Assembly: GCA_965140765.1 (NCBI GenBank)
Contig: OZ223309.1
Location: 1,302,001-1,366,000 of the forward strand
Length of the DNA: 64,000 bases
Direction: 5' to 3'
Source: Sunxiuqinia sp963678245
GTDB taxonomy: Bacteria > Bacteroidota > Bacteroidia > Bacteroidales > Prolixibacteraceae
Shown: piece by piece, positions 1 through 9,453 of the stretch
Layout of the letters: each line of letters starts with the position of its first letter
Numbering within the stretch: the first letter of the stretch is position 1
Translations under genes and position numbers: made by a program
The notes under the pieces: generated by a model
Seen by the model: only the letters and a program-made list of their open reading frames with translations
Database searches by the model: none
Told to the model about the DNA's origin: nothing

Positions 1-1179
1 AATACAGTTTGTTCCCCATCAAGGGCGGTATTAATGACAGGGCAGGATCCCGGCCATGTTCATTGCAGGGGAAATATGCCAACCGAGAAAATGGGGGCAT
101 TGGATTCAACCATGGTTACTTTGCCCCGCTTGTTTAAAAATGCCGGCTACGCAACCGGGGCTTTTGGTAAATGGGGATTGGGAATAACCAGTAACGAAGG
201 AGAGGAGAATCCTTTAACTCATGGTTTTGATCATTTTACCGGCTGGAAAAGCCAGATGATTGCGCATACCTATTATCCGTCGTCCATTGTTAGGGATGGA
301 CAGGAGATTCCTTTGGATTCCGGAACTTATGTGCACGATTTCATCATGGAGGATGCTTTTAATTTTATCAGGGAGAGTGTAAAGGAAAATAAGCCGTTTT
401 TCTGTTATATCCCAACTGCAATACCACATGCTGCCATGCACGCCCCAAAAGAACTGCATGAAAAATGGCGAAAGAAATTGCCTGAATTTGATGATAAAAT
501 TGGCAGATATGGCGCTGGTCCGGGAGAGGTTTGTCCGCCTGTACAAAATCCAATTGCGGGTTTTGGTGCCATGATGGAACATCTGGATGATCAGGTTGGA
601 GAATTACTGTCGCTTTTAGAGCAAATGGGAATTGATGATAATACTCTGGTCATGTTTTCAAGCGATAATGGTTCTCATCACGAAGGAGGGCATGACCCGG
701 AATACTGGGATTCCAATGGCCCGTTAAGAGGGCACAAACGCGATATGTATGAAGGAGGGTTAAGGGCACCGTTTTTAGCCCGTTGGCCAAATGTAATAAA
801 GCAGGGGACAAGCTCTGGTTTGCCAAGCGCTTTTTGGGATATGCTTCCAACGATGGCAGATATTATTGACCAGGAAAAACCCGTGCAAACCAATGGAATC
901 TCATTTCTTCCTACGTTAAAAGGCGAAAGCGGGCAGGAAGAACATAACTATTTGTACTGGGAATTCCGGCAGGGAAATCATCAATTCGTTAAAGGGAAAG
1001 CAATCCGGTTAGGAGATTGGAAAGCAGTGATTAATTATACAAGATCTTCAAATGAGCAAAGTCTTCCGGGTGAGATAGAACTTTACGATTTAAGTACCGA
1101 TTTAGGAGAAGAGCACAATATTGCAGATCAGCACCCTGAAATTATTAAGAAAGTAGAATCTGTGCTGTTGAACTATTAA
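1..1179 (+). CDS. Sulfatase, formylglycine-dependent, 5' end outside window
   Basis: This is a type I sulfatase of the alkaline phosphatase fold, which hydrolyses sulfate esters on glycans in the periplasm. The open frame runs from base 1 without a start, so the N-terminus lies before the window. The first codons read NTVCSPSRAVLMTGQ, which is the C-x-P-S-R signature whose Cys (bases 10-12) is matured to formylglycine. FGKWGLG follows, then a metal-site SSDNGSHHEGG stretch and GPLRGHKRDMYEGGLRAP, all typical of S1 sulfatases. It leads a row of secreted glycosidases on the same strand. The C-terminus looks frameshifted: a one-base change near 1165-1170 would extend it by about 17 residues (ELLKEWRKEIASQAPYT) to a stop at 1221-1223. 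The family is certain; the substrate is unknown. Confidence 0.93.
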   Translation, partial: NTVCSPSRAVLMTGQDPGHVHCRGNMPTEKMGALDSTMVTLPRLFKNAGYATGAFGKWGLGITSNEGEENPLTHGFDHFTGWKSQMIAHTYYPSSIVRDGQEIPLDSGTYVHDFIMEDAFNFIRESVKENKPFFCYIPTAIPHAAMHAPKELHEKWRKKLPEFDDKIGRYGAGPGEVCPPVQNPIAGFGAMMEHLDDQVGELLSLLEQMGIDDNTLVMFSSDNGSHHEGGHDPEYWDSNGPLRGHKRDMYEGGLRAPFLARWPNVIKQGTSSGLPSAFWDMLPTMADIIDQEKPVQTNGISFLPTLKGESGQEEHNYLYWEFRQGNHQFVKGKAIRLGDWKAVINYTRSSNEQSLPGEIELYDLSTDLGEEHNIADQHPEIIKKVESVLLNY

Positions 1180-1255
1180 AAGAATGGCGGAAAGAAATTG
1201 CTAGTCAGGCTCCTTATACTTAAAATTAGGAGTTTGAAAGTTAAAATTATAAACA

Positions 1256-3331
1256 ATGAAAAGTTATATTTTAAGCCTGATGAGAATAGTTGTATTGGTC
1301 GTTACTTTTGCCCCTGCAAGTATATTAGCATCAGATTTACCAAAGCTAAATACGTCTTTTAAAAACACGAAAGCTTATACTACAAGTAACCAGTTGATTG
1401 TTTCAACGGGGAAAGTAGAACGTACCTGGCGCTGGACAGGAAGGGGATTCGCAACAACACAAATTGTTAATTCATCAGGAGAAATTATCGCAACAAATTC
1501 AGGTCAGTCGGCAGACTGGGATCTAGGGGATTTAGGTGAAGGTAAATTGGTTTCATTGAATGCCTTCCGGGACGATGACGAACATTTTACCAGTGAACAT
1601 CTGACTGTTGAAGCCGAAATTGAATATGAAAAGTTACAGGTGAAATATGTCATTTGGGCATATCCGGGTACCTCTGGTTTACGCACCCAGTTGTGGTTAA
1701 AAACCACAAAAGGCAATAAACAGGCAGGCGAGCATATTGAGCCGGGAGTTTCCGAAACAGTTGTATTGAGCAAAATACCATCAAAAGTCATGGCATTTGG
1801 TTATTATGGCGGATTAAAAGCGGATATTGAACCCTATGAAATTTTAACGAAAGAAGATGTCCCTAAAAATGGAAGTTCAGATATCACAAACGGGCTTATT
1901 GCCTCCAATGAGACAAATGGGCTTATCCTGATTAAAGAATCGCACAAACATACGCACATGGTTAGCGAACTGGAGACAGGAGGATTTGAACGTGAAAGAA
2001 ATAGTTTGCTGGTGAATGGATTAGGGATCAGGCCCTATGATATCACGGATAAAGAATATAAGTTTTGCTGGGCGAATTGGATGATTTTGTACCAGGGAGG
2101 GGAAGACGAAGCCGGTTTGGCACTTAAGCAATTCGACAGGCTCAGATACCCGGTACACCCTGACAGGGATATTTTCATCATGGCCAATACCTGGGGCTCT
2201 GAAGACGCTTTTGACCAGTGTACCTATAAGGCAAGGGAAGAAAACGTTTTAAGAGAAATAGAAGCTTGTGCCGAGCTTGGTGTTGACATGCTCCAGATTG
2301 ATGACGGATGGCAAATAAGGAATGGGGAAAATAGCTGGTTGCCAGCTAAAACAGGGCCAACAAAACCTTATAAGAAAGGTGCTTTGCCAAAACTTATGGA
2401 TGGAACAAGCATACCTGAAACTTATGATGTGTATCCGACCGGATTTGGCAAGGTACGGGAAAAAGCAAAAGATGCCGGAATAAAACTTGGACTGTGGAAT
2501 GCCTGGACTGCTCCTTTGAGTACTTTGAAAACCAATTATGACAATGGCGATTTTAAATCTTTTAAACTGGATTTTGCCTTTCTAAACAAAAAGGAAGCGC
2601 TGGATCATTTGTATTACAAGGCAAGGGATCTTATCAACTATTCGGGACACAGCGCAGTTGTTAACTGGGATGTTACTGAAAAAGACCCACGCATGGGATT
2701 TTACTTTGGCCGCGAATGTGGGAATCTGTATCTCGCCAACCGTAAAGCATACACTGTTCGACCAAATGTACAGTACGAACCATGGCAAGTGTTACGAGAT
2801 GCCTGGGAACTGGCCAGCTATATGAATCTGAATAAAGTACAGGTAACATACCAGAACAAAGACCTGACACCACCGGAGGCAATTACTGACGCACTGAAAT
2901 ACACACATGCCTATAATTTTGCCATTACATTGATGGCAAGCCCTATATTTTTTACAGAACTGCAATTCCTGTCACCGGAGGCAAGGGCTGAACTGAAACC
3001 GATTGTAGCAAAGTACAAAGCAGAGCGGGCTGAAATGTACAAAGGCTATGTTTTTGCTATTGGTGATAAACCTGACAATAATAGCTGGACGGGGTTTCAG
3101 AATTACAATCCGGGAACAGGAAATGGTTATTTAACTGTATTTCGGGAGTTAAATAATCAGAAAAAAAATGCGCAAATCTCACTGCATTTTTTTGAGCCAG
3201 GGACTAAATTGCAACTAACTGATATTTTGACCAATAAAAAGTGGCAAATCACTTTAAACGAAAGAAGCGAGGTCAATTTTACAATCCCGGAAACACCAGG
3301 TTTTCTCTTTTTAAAGTATGACAACTTATGA
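1256..3331 (+). CDS. GH36-like alpha-galactosidase (melibiase superfamily), secreted
   Basis: The 691-residue protein has a signal peptide (residues 1-25, ending in LAS), an N-terminal beta-sandwich and a TIM barrel with the melibiase motifs NTWG and MLQIDDGWQ. A later SFKLDFAF motif holds the probable nucleophile Asp439 (K-x-D pattern of GH27/31/36). A C-terminal beta domain ends in LFLKYDN. It would remove alpha-linked galactose or a related sugar from glycans in the periplasm. It lies 77 bp after the sulfatase on the same strand, and a second member of the family is at 10799-12922. The clan assignment is firm; alpha-galactosidase specificity is inferred, since related Bacteroidota proteins are poorly characterised. 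Confidence 0.85.
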   Translation: MKSYILSLMRIVVLVVTFAPASILASDLPKLNTSFKNTKAYTTSNQLIVSTGKVERTWRWTGRGFATTQIVNSSGEIIATNSGQSADWDLGDLGEGKLVSLNAFRDDDEHFTSEHLTVEAEIEYEKLQVKYVIWAYPGTSGLRTQLWLKTTKGNKQAGEHIEPGVSETVVLSKIPSKVMAFGYYGGLKADIEPYEILTKEDVPKNGSSDITNGLIASNETNGLILIKESHKHTHMVSELETGGFERERNSLLVNGLGIRPYDITDKEYKFCWANWMILYQGGEDEAGLALKQFDRLRYPVHPDRDIFIMANTWGSEDAFDQCTYKAREENVLREIEACAELGVDMLQIDDGWQIRNGENSWLPAKTGPTKPYKKGALPKLMDGTSIPETYDVYPTGFGKVREKAKDAGIKLGLWNAWTAPLSTLKTNYDNGDFKSFKLDFAFLNKKEALDHLYYKARDLINYSGHSAVVNWDVTEKDPRMGFYFGRECGNLYLANRKAYTVRPNVQYEPWQVLRDAWELASYMNLNKVQVTYQNKDLTPPEAITDALKYTHAYNFAITLMASPIFFTELQFLSPEARAELKPIVAKYKAERAEMYKGYVFAIGDKPDNNSWTGFQNYNPGTGNGYLTVFRELNNQKKNAQISLHFFEPGTKLQLTDILTNKKWQITLNERSEVNFTIPETPGFLFLKYDNL

Positions 3332-3510
3332 TGATAATGATGGAATATTTACCGCTAATCTTATTTTCATTCCTGCTTTTTTTATGTCAGATGAATGACG
3401 AGGTTCATTTGTCCAGCCCCGATGAAAATCACCAGCTTGTGTTGACCGTGGAAGGGAAAAGCAGGACCGTGCGGGATAACTATAACCAACCTAAGAAACG
3501 ATGCATTTGA
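3328..3510 (+). pseudogene. Truncated secreted-enzyme fragment, possibly GH97 N-terminus
   Basis: A 60-residue open frame starts inside the stop of the preceding gene. It has a hydrophobic leader (LPLILFSFLLFLC) followed by LSSPDENHQLVLTVEGK, which resembles the first strands of GH97 enzymes (SPD...v.v.l). It then runs into unrelated sequence and stops. No GH97 catalytic barrel follows. It is best read as debris of a deleted gene; the GH97 assignment rests on about 15 residues. A clearer GH97 fragment lies at 6773-7030. Confidence 0.4.
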
Positions 3511-3547
3511 GAGAATTTTCCACCAATAGTACTAAAGTCAATTTAAC

Positions 3548-4903
3548 ATGATGAGGCAATATTTACAGTTTTTACTAATATCAGTGTCGCTTTTTTTCGT
3601 TTCAGGTTGTAATGAAAAATTGAAATTTGAATATCGATCAGATAAGCTCATATTAAACAATGAATACATAAAAGATTCATTAAGAATTATTTATGTGGAT
3701 AGCTTACCGGGTTGTCGTCCCGTTAATAATACCAGTTTAACCGGTGCCAATAAAATGACTGATCGTTTGTGGAATATAGCATTGGAAAATATTGAGTCAA
3801 ATATTATTAAAACGGAGGACGGGGAGTACTTTGGTGCAGGTCAAAATTTCGGTTTACGCATATATACGCGTGATATCAGTTACTCAGGGATACTGGGTGT
3901 TAATTCTCTTTATCCCCGTAAAATTTTAAATTCACTGAAAGTTACCCGTAACTTGCGTCTCGGCCTCGGGTTGAGGGTATCTGAAGGCCATATGATCCAT
4001 GGGCTGTCAGGCAATTGGGAACAGGATTCACTTTCAGAAAAGGAATTTCTTAAAAAATACCGAACAAATTGTTATACGCGCAGGACCGATGATGTAGTAT
4101 GGCTATGGGCAGCTATGGACTTGTTTGAAAAGCATCCTGAATTGGCTGATTGGCAGTGGATTTATGAGAATGGAAAGAATTGTTTTGATAAGTTATATGA
4201 TCCTTTTTTTGATCCTGCTGACGGACTTTACAGGGGACAGGCCTCATTTATTGATATCCATTTCCTGGAGAGAAAAGCATCAGGTTATCCGCAGGATTTT
4301 TCTGTTGAAGAGTGTGTGATGATCAAATCAACGTCAACAAATTGTTTGTACTATAAAGGTCTGCTGTCAATGGCTTCAGCAGCAAAGAAGCTAAATAAAC
4401 CAGAAGAAGCCTCAGAATGGCTGCAAAAAGCAAAAAAACTAAAACAGGCTATTGTTAGTAACCTTCGTTTTGAAGACAGCACGTTTGCTTATTTTAAACA
4501 TACTAATGGAGAACTGGAACAAAGGCGTGATGCTTTTGGGGCTGCACTAGCAGTTGTAACCGGTATCGTTGAAGGTGATGATGCATTAAAAGCCATCGCC
4601 GGCTATCCGGTATCCTGGGCAGGTGTTCCACTGTTCTATCCTTTTTATCCGGGTAAAGCAAGCTATCACAACAATACAGCCTGGCCTTTTGTTGACACTT
4701 TTTTTCTCTGGGCAAAAGAAATAGCCGAGGGTAAGGATTATACATCATTTAACGCTGCACTGTTGGCTCGTACCTGCGTTAAAGATGGATCGTTTCACGA
4801 GGTAGTAAACTGGTCTACTAAAAACCCAATGGGCTCAGGAAGTCAATTATGGTCTGCTTCAGCATTTGTGAATGTTTGCAGGAGGGCGGATCTATTTAAA
4901 TAG
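3548..4903 (+). CDS. Alpha/alpha-toroid glycosidase-like lipoprotein
   Basis: The 451-residue protein has a lipoprotein signal (FFVSGC, Cys21), so it is probably membrane-anchored. The body is helical with recurrent W/G-rich motifs such as RIYTRDISYSG, RRTDDVVWLWAAMDLF and a NNTAWPFVDTFFLWAK stretch. Such motifs are seen in (alpha/alpha)6 barrels of the GH63/GH78/GH154-like enzymes and debranching-enzyme relatives. Candidate acidic residues are the Asp in YTRDIS and the Asp pair in RTDDV. It sits in the same-strand row of glycan-degrading genes. I cannot name the GH family; a hydrolase role is inference from fold and context. Confidence 0.6.
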   Translation: MMRQYLQFLLISVSLFFVSGCNEKLKFEYRSDKLILNNEYIKDSLRIIYVDSLPGCRPVNNTSLTGANKMTDRLWNIALENIESNIIKTEDGEYFGAGQNFGLRIYTRDISYSGILGVNSLYPRKILNSLKVTRNLRLGLGLRVSEGHMIHGLSGNWEQDSLSEKEFLKKYRTNCYTRRTDDVVWLWAAMDLFEKHPELADWQWIYENGKNCFDKLYDPFFDPADGLYRGQASFIDIHFLERKASGYPQDFSVEECVMIKSTSTNCLYYKGLLSMASAAKKLNKPEEASEWLQKAKKLKQAIVSNLRFEDSTFAYFKHTNGELEQRRDAFGAALAVVTGIVEGDDALKAIAGYPVSWAGVPLFYPFYPGKASYHNNTAWPFVDTFFLWAKEIAEGKDYTSFNAALLARTCVKDGSFHEVVNWSTKNPMGSGSQLWSASAFVNVCRRADLFK

Positions 4904-5008
4904 ATTTTGCTACCAGGCTTTATGAAAAGGAGGTTTTGGATAATTTGTATTTTAAGCTATACGAATTAAATAATGCAATATAATTTTCTAAATAAGATTT
5001 ATACAACA

Positions 5009-6454
5009 ATGATATTAAGACTTTTAGTTTTTACTGCATTTATTACATCATGTTTGTCGATAGATGCCCAAAACCCGGGATTTACAAATGCCGCAGATTT
5101 TGGATTCTCACCAAATGCCACAGGCGTTGAGAACGTGAAAGCCCTGCAAAAATCGGTTGACCAGGGAGGGACAATAATTGTGAGCCAACCGGGAACCTAC
5201 AAAGTGGCGGGAACAACCTACGTGGGCAGTAACACTACCCTGGAGTTTGGCAACGGAGTCATCCTGAAGAAAGTGGACGAGGCCGGGCCTTTTACCCATG
5301 TTCTTTTGAACAAGGGAGCCCTGACCAGAACATATGATGAACACATCGTCATAAAAGGATTGAACGTAAGTGTGAACCATGTGCTCAAAGCATTTGATGA
5401 AGTATTTGGCCTGCGGGGACAAATTGCTTTTTTCTATATCAAAGACCTGAAGATCGAGGGGTTCAGGTGTTACGATATTGAAAACCCCCAGTTTGGGATT
5501 CATGTCTGTACGTTCGAAGACCTGGTTATCGACGATGTTATTCTTAAAGGTACCAAGGACGGGATCCATTTGGGGCGCGGAAACCGGTTTTCCATCTCCA
5601 ATGCCGTGTTTGAAACCGTTGATGACGCCATTGCCCTGAATGCACATGACTATGCCACCTCAAATCCTGAATTGGGCTGGATTGAGAACGGACTGGTTAA
5701 AAACTGCTATGATCTCAGCGGTAACCAAAAGTTGGTTGGTTTTTTCTGCCGGATACTGGCTGGTGGCTGGATCGATTGGCACAAAGACATGAAAGTTCAG
5801 AATGCAGATGCTGTGGTGTCGAATCATAGGATTTACAGGGTTGACGGGATTATGCCAAATGGCAAACCGGACGGAAAAGAATATACTTCCGAGACACGCC
5901 CTACACATACCGAAGGGACAAAAGTTTTGGATGGGATCAAATGGGTGATGGTGCAAAAAGGAGACGAGCATGTTGCCGGGGTCAGAAACGTGACTTTCAG
6001 GGACATCTATCTGGAAAAGCCCCGGGTAGGTTTTTCCATTCACTTTGACAACGGTATTTGGAGTCGTTCGTATTATCCGGGAGCTGAGATCCCTATGCAG
6101 AAGCAGCTGGTTTTTGACAATATCAGGGTGATGCATGATGGCACAAAGGAATTGTTGGGCGTGGATACCCCAATTGATGCGATCACGATCTGCAACTCAA
6201 GTTTGAAGAATGGTGGGATAAAATTCCGCTCCAACAAGGCAATGCCGGATTACTTTCCAACTGCAATCAATATTTACGGGACGGTTTTCAATGCCAAAGG
6301 GCAAATGACTTTGCTCGACAATACTGTTGACAATAAAATTATTCACCTGAATACTTCAAGTAACATAGAAACAAGTAGTGATTTTTCTGCCAAAGTAAAT
6401 CCAGGGAAAGGGAGGATTACTATCACTTCAGACCTCAATGGGTTAAAAAAGTAA
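5009..6454 (+). CDS. Right-handed beta-helix protein, GH28/pectate-lyase-like, secreted
   Basis: I chose the ATG at 5009, which gives a compact leader (MILRLLVFTAFITSCLSIDAQ), over the in-frame ATG at 4973. The leader is either a signal peptide or a lipoprotein signal. The mature part begins AADFGFSPNATGVENVKALQ, the usual start of pectate-lyase-superfamily proteins. Parallel beta-helix coils follow, with KDGIHLGRG and VDDAIALNAHD where GH28-type enzymes carry catalytic Asp residues. It would act on uronic-acid or related backbones in the periplasm. The coding sequence is noticeably GC-richer than 3548-4903. The fold is confident; whether it is a hydrolase, lyase or non-catalytic is not decided. 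Confidence 0.75.
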   Translation: MILRLLVFTAFITSCLSIDAQNPGFTNAADFGFSPNATGVENVKALQKSVDQGGTIIVSQPGTYKVAGTTYVGSNTTLEFGNGVILKKVDEAGPFTHVLLNKGALTRTYDEHIVIKGLNVSVNHVLKAFDEVFGLRGQIAFFYIKDLKIEGFRCYDIENPQFGIHVCTFEDLVIDDVILKGTKDGIHLGRGNRFSISNAVFETVDDAIALNAHDYATSNPELGWIENGLVKNCYDLSGNQKLVGFFCRILAGGWIDWHKDMKVQNADAVVSNHRIYRVDGIMPNGKPDGKEYTSETRPTHTEGTKVLDGIKWVMVQKGDEHVAGVRNVTFRDIYLEKPRVGFSIHFDNGIWSRSYYPGAEIPMQKQLVFDNIRVMHDGTKELLGVDTPIDAITICNSSLKNGGIKFRSNKAMPDYFPTAINIYGTVFNAKGQMTLLDNTVDNKIIHLNTSSNIETSSDFSAKVNPGKGRITITSDLNGLKK

Positions 6455-6541
6455 GGAATAAAACATGGGGTGAATTTTAATCGCTGATTGTTTTGAGAGA
6501 ATGGAACGGAAAAATAATAACACCTTAATCTGAATAGAACG

Positions 6542-6754
6542 ATGTTTATAAAAAGAATAGATTTAGACAGCCAATTGATTTTTGATAAAGAAGCTAAAAA
6601 TAGATGTAGCGCTAAGTTTCTGCTTTTATTTTTATTGTTTATGAGTTGTTTTGCTGTCACCTTTGCACAGCAAGAAACGGATTCCAGGTTGCATGCTCAG
6701 GTAAATATCCAGTATCAGCTCCTGACAAAAAAACCTGGGAACAATTCTATTTAA
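6542..6754 (+). pseudogene. Orphan secreted 70-residue fragment
   Basis: The frame has a convincing signal peptide (FLLLFLLFMSCFAVTFAQ) but only about 30 residues of mature protein before it stops. It lies next to the GH97 fragment at 6773, in a 580-bp stretch that separates two intact glycosidases. It is probably the left end of a secreted-protein gene whose body has been lost. I do not recognise the family. Confidence 0.35.
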
Positions 6755-6772
6755 ATGTTTTAGTATTGAATA

Positions 6773-7030
6773 ATGAAATTGACTAGTTTCTTAGTAATCG
6801 GTAATAAATATTACAATCATCTATTTTTAGTTTTCTTTTTTCTTTTGATAGCCTTTCCCGGACTATCAAAATTTTCGTCCTTCGAATTGATTTCTCCTGA
6901 CCACCAAATAGAGGTCAAGGTTGAATTGGGAGATAAAATTTATTACTCAATCAGCATTGGAAGTCAGGTTTTAATGGAAAATAATTTTTTAGGACTGGAA
7001 ATGGAATCTGAAACCATTAACCGGAAATAA
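6773..7030 (+). pseudogene. GH97 N-terminal fragment
   Basis: After a hydrophobic leader the frame reads FELISPDHQIEVKVELG and then KIYYSISIGSQVLMENNFLG. This matches the N-terminal beta-sandwich start of GH97 alpha-glucosidases and alpha-galactosidases (SPD...i.v.v......Y.v...g..v...s.lGl). It stops after 85 residues, one base before the GH3 start, so the roughly 550-residue catalytic remainder is gone. The fragment is either non-functional or a relic left when the GH3 gene was placed downstream. Confidence 0.65.
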
Positions 7031-7031
7031 G

Positions 7032-9422
7032 ATGATAAAATTCCTATCTGCACTTGTCCTGATTTTTTCGATAAGTGCGCCAAGCTCATTACAGGCCCAG
7101 AAAAAAGGTATCTATCATGATGGCTGGATTGACTTCAACAAGAATGGCAGGATGGATGTGTATGAGAACCCAAAGGCCACGATCGAAGCCCGCATAACCG
7201 ACCTTTTGGAGCAGATGACCGTTGACGAAAAGACCTGCCAGTGTGCCACACTCTATGGTTACAAACGGGTGCTCAAGGACGAGATGCCGACCAAAGGTTG
7301 GAAAAATGAAATCTGGAAAGACGGGATTGCCAATATCGATGAGGAATTAAATGGGTTGAAGAAAACGCAGTATTCCTATCCTTTCAGCAAGCATGCCGAA
7401 GCGGTCAACACCATCCAGCGGTGGTTTATCGAGCAGACCCGTTTGGGCATCCCAGTGGATTTTACCAATGAAGGCATTCATGGGCTCAACCACGACCGGG
7501 CAACCAGTCTGCCTTCGCCCATTGCCATTGGTAGCACCTGGGACAAGGAGCTGGTCAGGCAGGCGGGCGAGATCGTAGGGCGGGAAGGAAAAGCCCTTGG
7601 TTATACAAATGTCTATGCGCCCATCCTTGATTTAGCGCGCGACCCACGCTGGGGAAGGGTAGTTGAATGCTATGGGGAAGATCCGTTCCTGGTTGCCGAA
7701 CTGGGGACACAGATGGCAGAGGGCATCCAGTCGCAGGGGGTGGTCTCCACCTTGAAGCACTATGCCATTTACAGTGTTCCTAAAGGGGGCAGGGACGGAG
7801 ATGCGAGGACAGACCCCCATGTTGCCCCGCGGGAGCTGCACGAGATGTACCTGTACCCTTTTCGGAAAGTGGTCGAACAGGCGCACCCCTTGGGTGTCAT
7901 GAGCAGCTATAACGACTGGGACGGGGTGCCAGTCACGGGAAGTTACTATTTTTTGACCACCCTGCTCCGCAATACCTATGGCTTCCGGGGATACGTGGTC
8001 TCCGATAGTGGGGCATTGGAGTTCCTGGCATCCAAACACCATGTGGCAGGTGATATCAAGGAAGCCGTGAGGCAGGCTGCTGAAGCCGGTATGAACGTTA
8101 GGACAAACTTTTCCCCGCCGGGAGACTATATCCTGCCGTTGCGCGAACTGGTGAACGATGGCGAACTTTCGATGGCTACCCTGGACAGGAATGTAAGGGA
8201 TGTGCTGAGAGTGAAGTTTGAACTGGGACTGTTTGACCACCCATATGTCGAAAACCCCAAACAGGCCGACCGGACCGTCGCCCATGGAACCGAAGGCTTT
8301 ATGCTGGATATGGCCCGGCAGTCGCTGGTACTGCTCAAGAATGAAAACGGACTGCTCCCACTCGACCTGAAATCATTGAACAACATATTGGTTACAGGGC
8401 CACTGGCCATTGACACCACTGTTTACGTGAGCCGGTACGGGCCGCAAAACCTAGAAGTGGGTACCGTTTTTGAGGGTATAAAAAGCTATGTCGGTAACAA
8501 GGCCAAAGTTGATTTTTCCCTGGGGAGCACGGTTGTGGACAACAACTGGCCCGACAGCGAGATCGTCCCAACTCCTTTAACGAAAACGGAACAGCAGCGC
8601 ATAGATCAGGCTGTTGCCAAAGCTAAAAAGGCGGATGTGGTCATTGCCGTTATGGGTGAAGACGAAATGCGTTGTGGCGAAAGCCGGTCACGGACAGGGC
8701 TTGGCCTGCCCGGGCGGCAGCTTCAATTGTTACAGGTGCTGAAAGAAACCAATAAGCCAATTGTACTGGTACTGATCAATGGGAGGCCGCTGACCATTAA
8801 CTGGGAAAACCGATACATCCCTTCAATTCTGGAAGCCTGGTTCCCAAATACGGAAGGGCCAAAGGCGATCGCTCAAACTATTTTTGGGGATTATAACCCA
8901 GGTGGAAGATTACCGGTGACTTTCCCAAAATCAGTCGGACAGATAGAGCTGAACTTCCCGTTCAAGCCCAGCTCCCAGGCAGGCCAGCCTGCATCGGGTC
9001 CGAATGGTTCGGGGAAAACCTCTGTGGTCGGTTCTCTGTACCCTTTCGGATACGGCTTGAGCTATACCGAATTTGAATATGGCAACCTTGTGATATCACC
9101 AACACAAGGCCATACCCAGCAGAAAATCCAGGTTGATGTGGACATAACCAATACCGGAAAATACAAAGGGGACGAGGTGGTTCAGTTGTATGTGAAAGAC
9201 CTGGTCAGCAGCGTGACGGTTTATGATACACAGCTCCGGGGCTTTGAGCGGGTAACCTTAGATCCGGGACAGACACGATCAGTCCACTTTACCCTGAAGC
9301 CCGAAGCCCTGAAGTTGTTGGACAAAAACATGGACTGGACGGTGGAGCCAGGGGAGTTTGAGGTGCTGGTCGGTTCCAGTTCCGAGGATATCCGGCTGAC
9401 CGGTAAGTTTGAGTTGGAATAA
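7032..9422 (+). CDS. GH3 beta-glycosidase (beta-glucosidase/xylosidase type), secreted
   Basis: The 796-residue protein has a signal peptide (LIFSISAPSSLQAQ). The GH3 domains occur in order: a TIM barrel (about 55-390) with LDLARDPRWGRVVECYGEDP, the substrate-site STLKHYAIY and the nucleophile in YVVSDSGALE (Asp325). An alpha/beta sandwich follows (about 430-650, VIAVMGEDEMRCGE, YNPGGRLPVTFP). A fibronectin-III-like domain ends the protein (VDITNTGKYKGDEVVQLYV). It releases terminal beta-linked sugars from oligosaccharides in the periplasm. It has standard length and is intact. It is 31 bp upstream of the fucosidase and shares that gene's elevated GC, so the two probably travelled together. 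Confidence 0.93.
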   Translation: MIKFLSALVLIFSISAPSSLQAQKKGIYHDGWIDFNKNGRMDVYENPKATIEARITDLLEQMTVDEKTCQCATLYGYKRVLKDEMPTKGWKNEIWKDGIANIDEELNGLKKTQYSYPFSKHAEAVNTIQRWFIEQTRLGIPVDFTNEGIHGLNHDRATSLPSPIAIGSTWDKELVRQAGEIVGREGKALGYTNVYAPILDLARDPRWGRVVECYGEDPFLVAELGTQMAEGIQSQGVVSTLKHYAIYSVPKGGRDGDARTDPHVAPRELHEMYLYPFRKVVEQAHPLGVMSSYNDWDGVPVTGSYYFLTTLLRNTYGFRGYVVSDSGALEFLASKHHVAGDIKEAVRQAAEAGMNVRTNFSPPGDYILPLRELVNDGELSMATLDRNVRDVLRVKFELGLFDHPYVENPKQADRTVAHGTEGFMLDMARQSLVLLKNENGLLPLDLKSLNNILVTGPLAIDTTVYVSRYGPQNLEVGTVFEGIKSYVGNKAKVDFSLGSTVVDNNWPDSEIVPTPLTKTEQQRIDQAVAKAKKADVVIAVMGEDEMRCGESRSRTGLGLPGRQLQLLQVLKETNKPIVLVLINGRPLTINWENRYIPSILEAWFPNTEGPKAIAQTIFGDYNPGGRLPVTFPKSVGQIELNFPFKPSSQAGQPASGPNGSGKTSVVGSLYPFGYGLSYTEFEYGNLVISPTQGHTQQKIQVDVDITNTGKYKGDEVVQLYVKDLVSSVTVYDTQLRGFERVTLDPGQTRSVHFTLKPEALKLLDKNMDWTVEPGEFEVLVGSSSEDIRLTGKFELE

Positions 9423-9453
9423 TAGAAAAGCAATACAATAAACGAATAAGACG

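Noticed and set aside
214..582. Long open frames on the minus strand opposite the sulfatase (and similar frames opposite GH3, GH29 and others)
   Set aside because: They lie wholly inside well-supported genes, have no recognisable domains or ribosome sites and look accidental.
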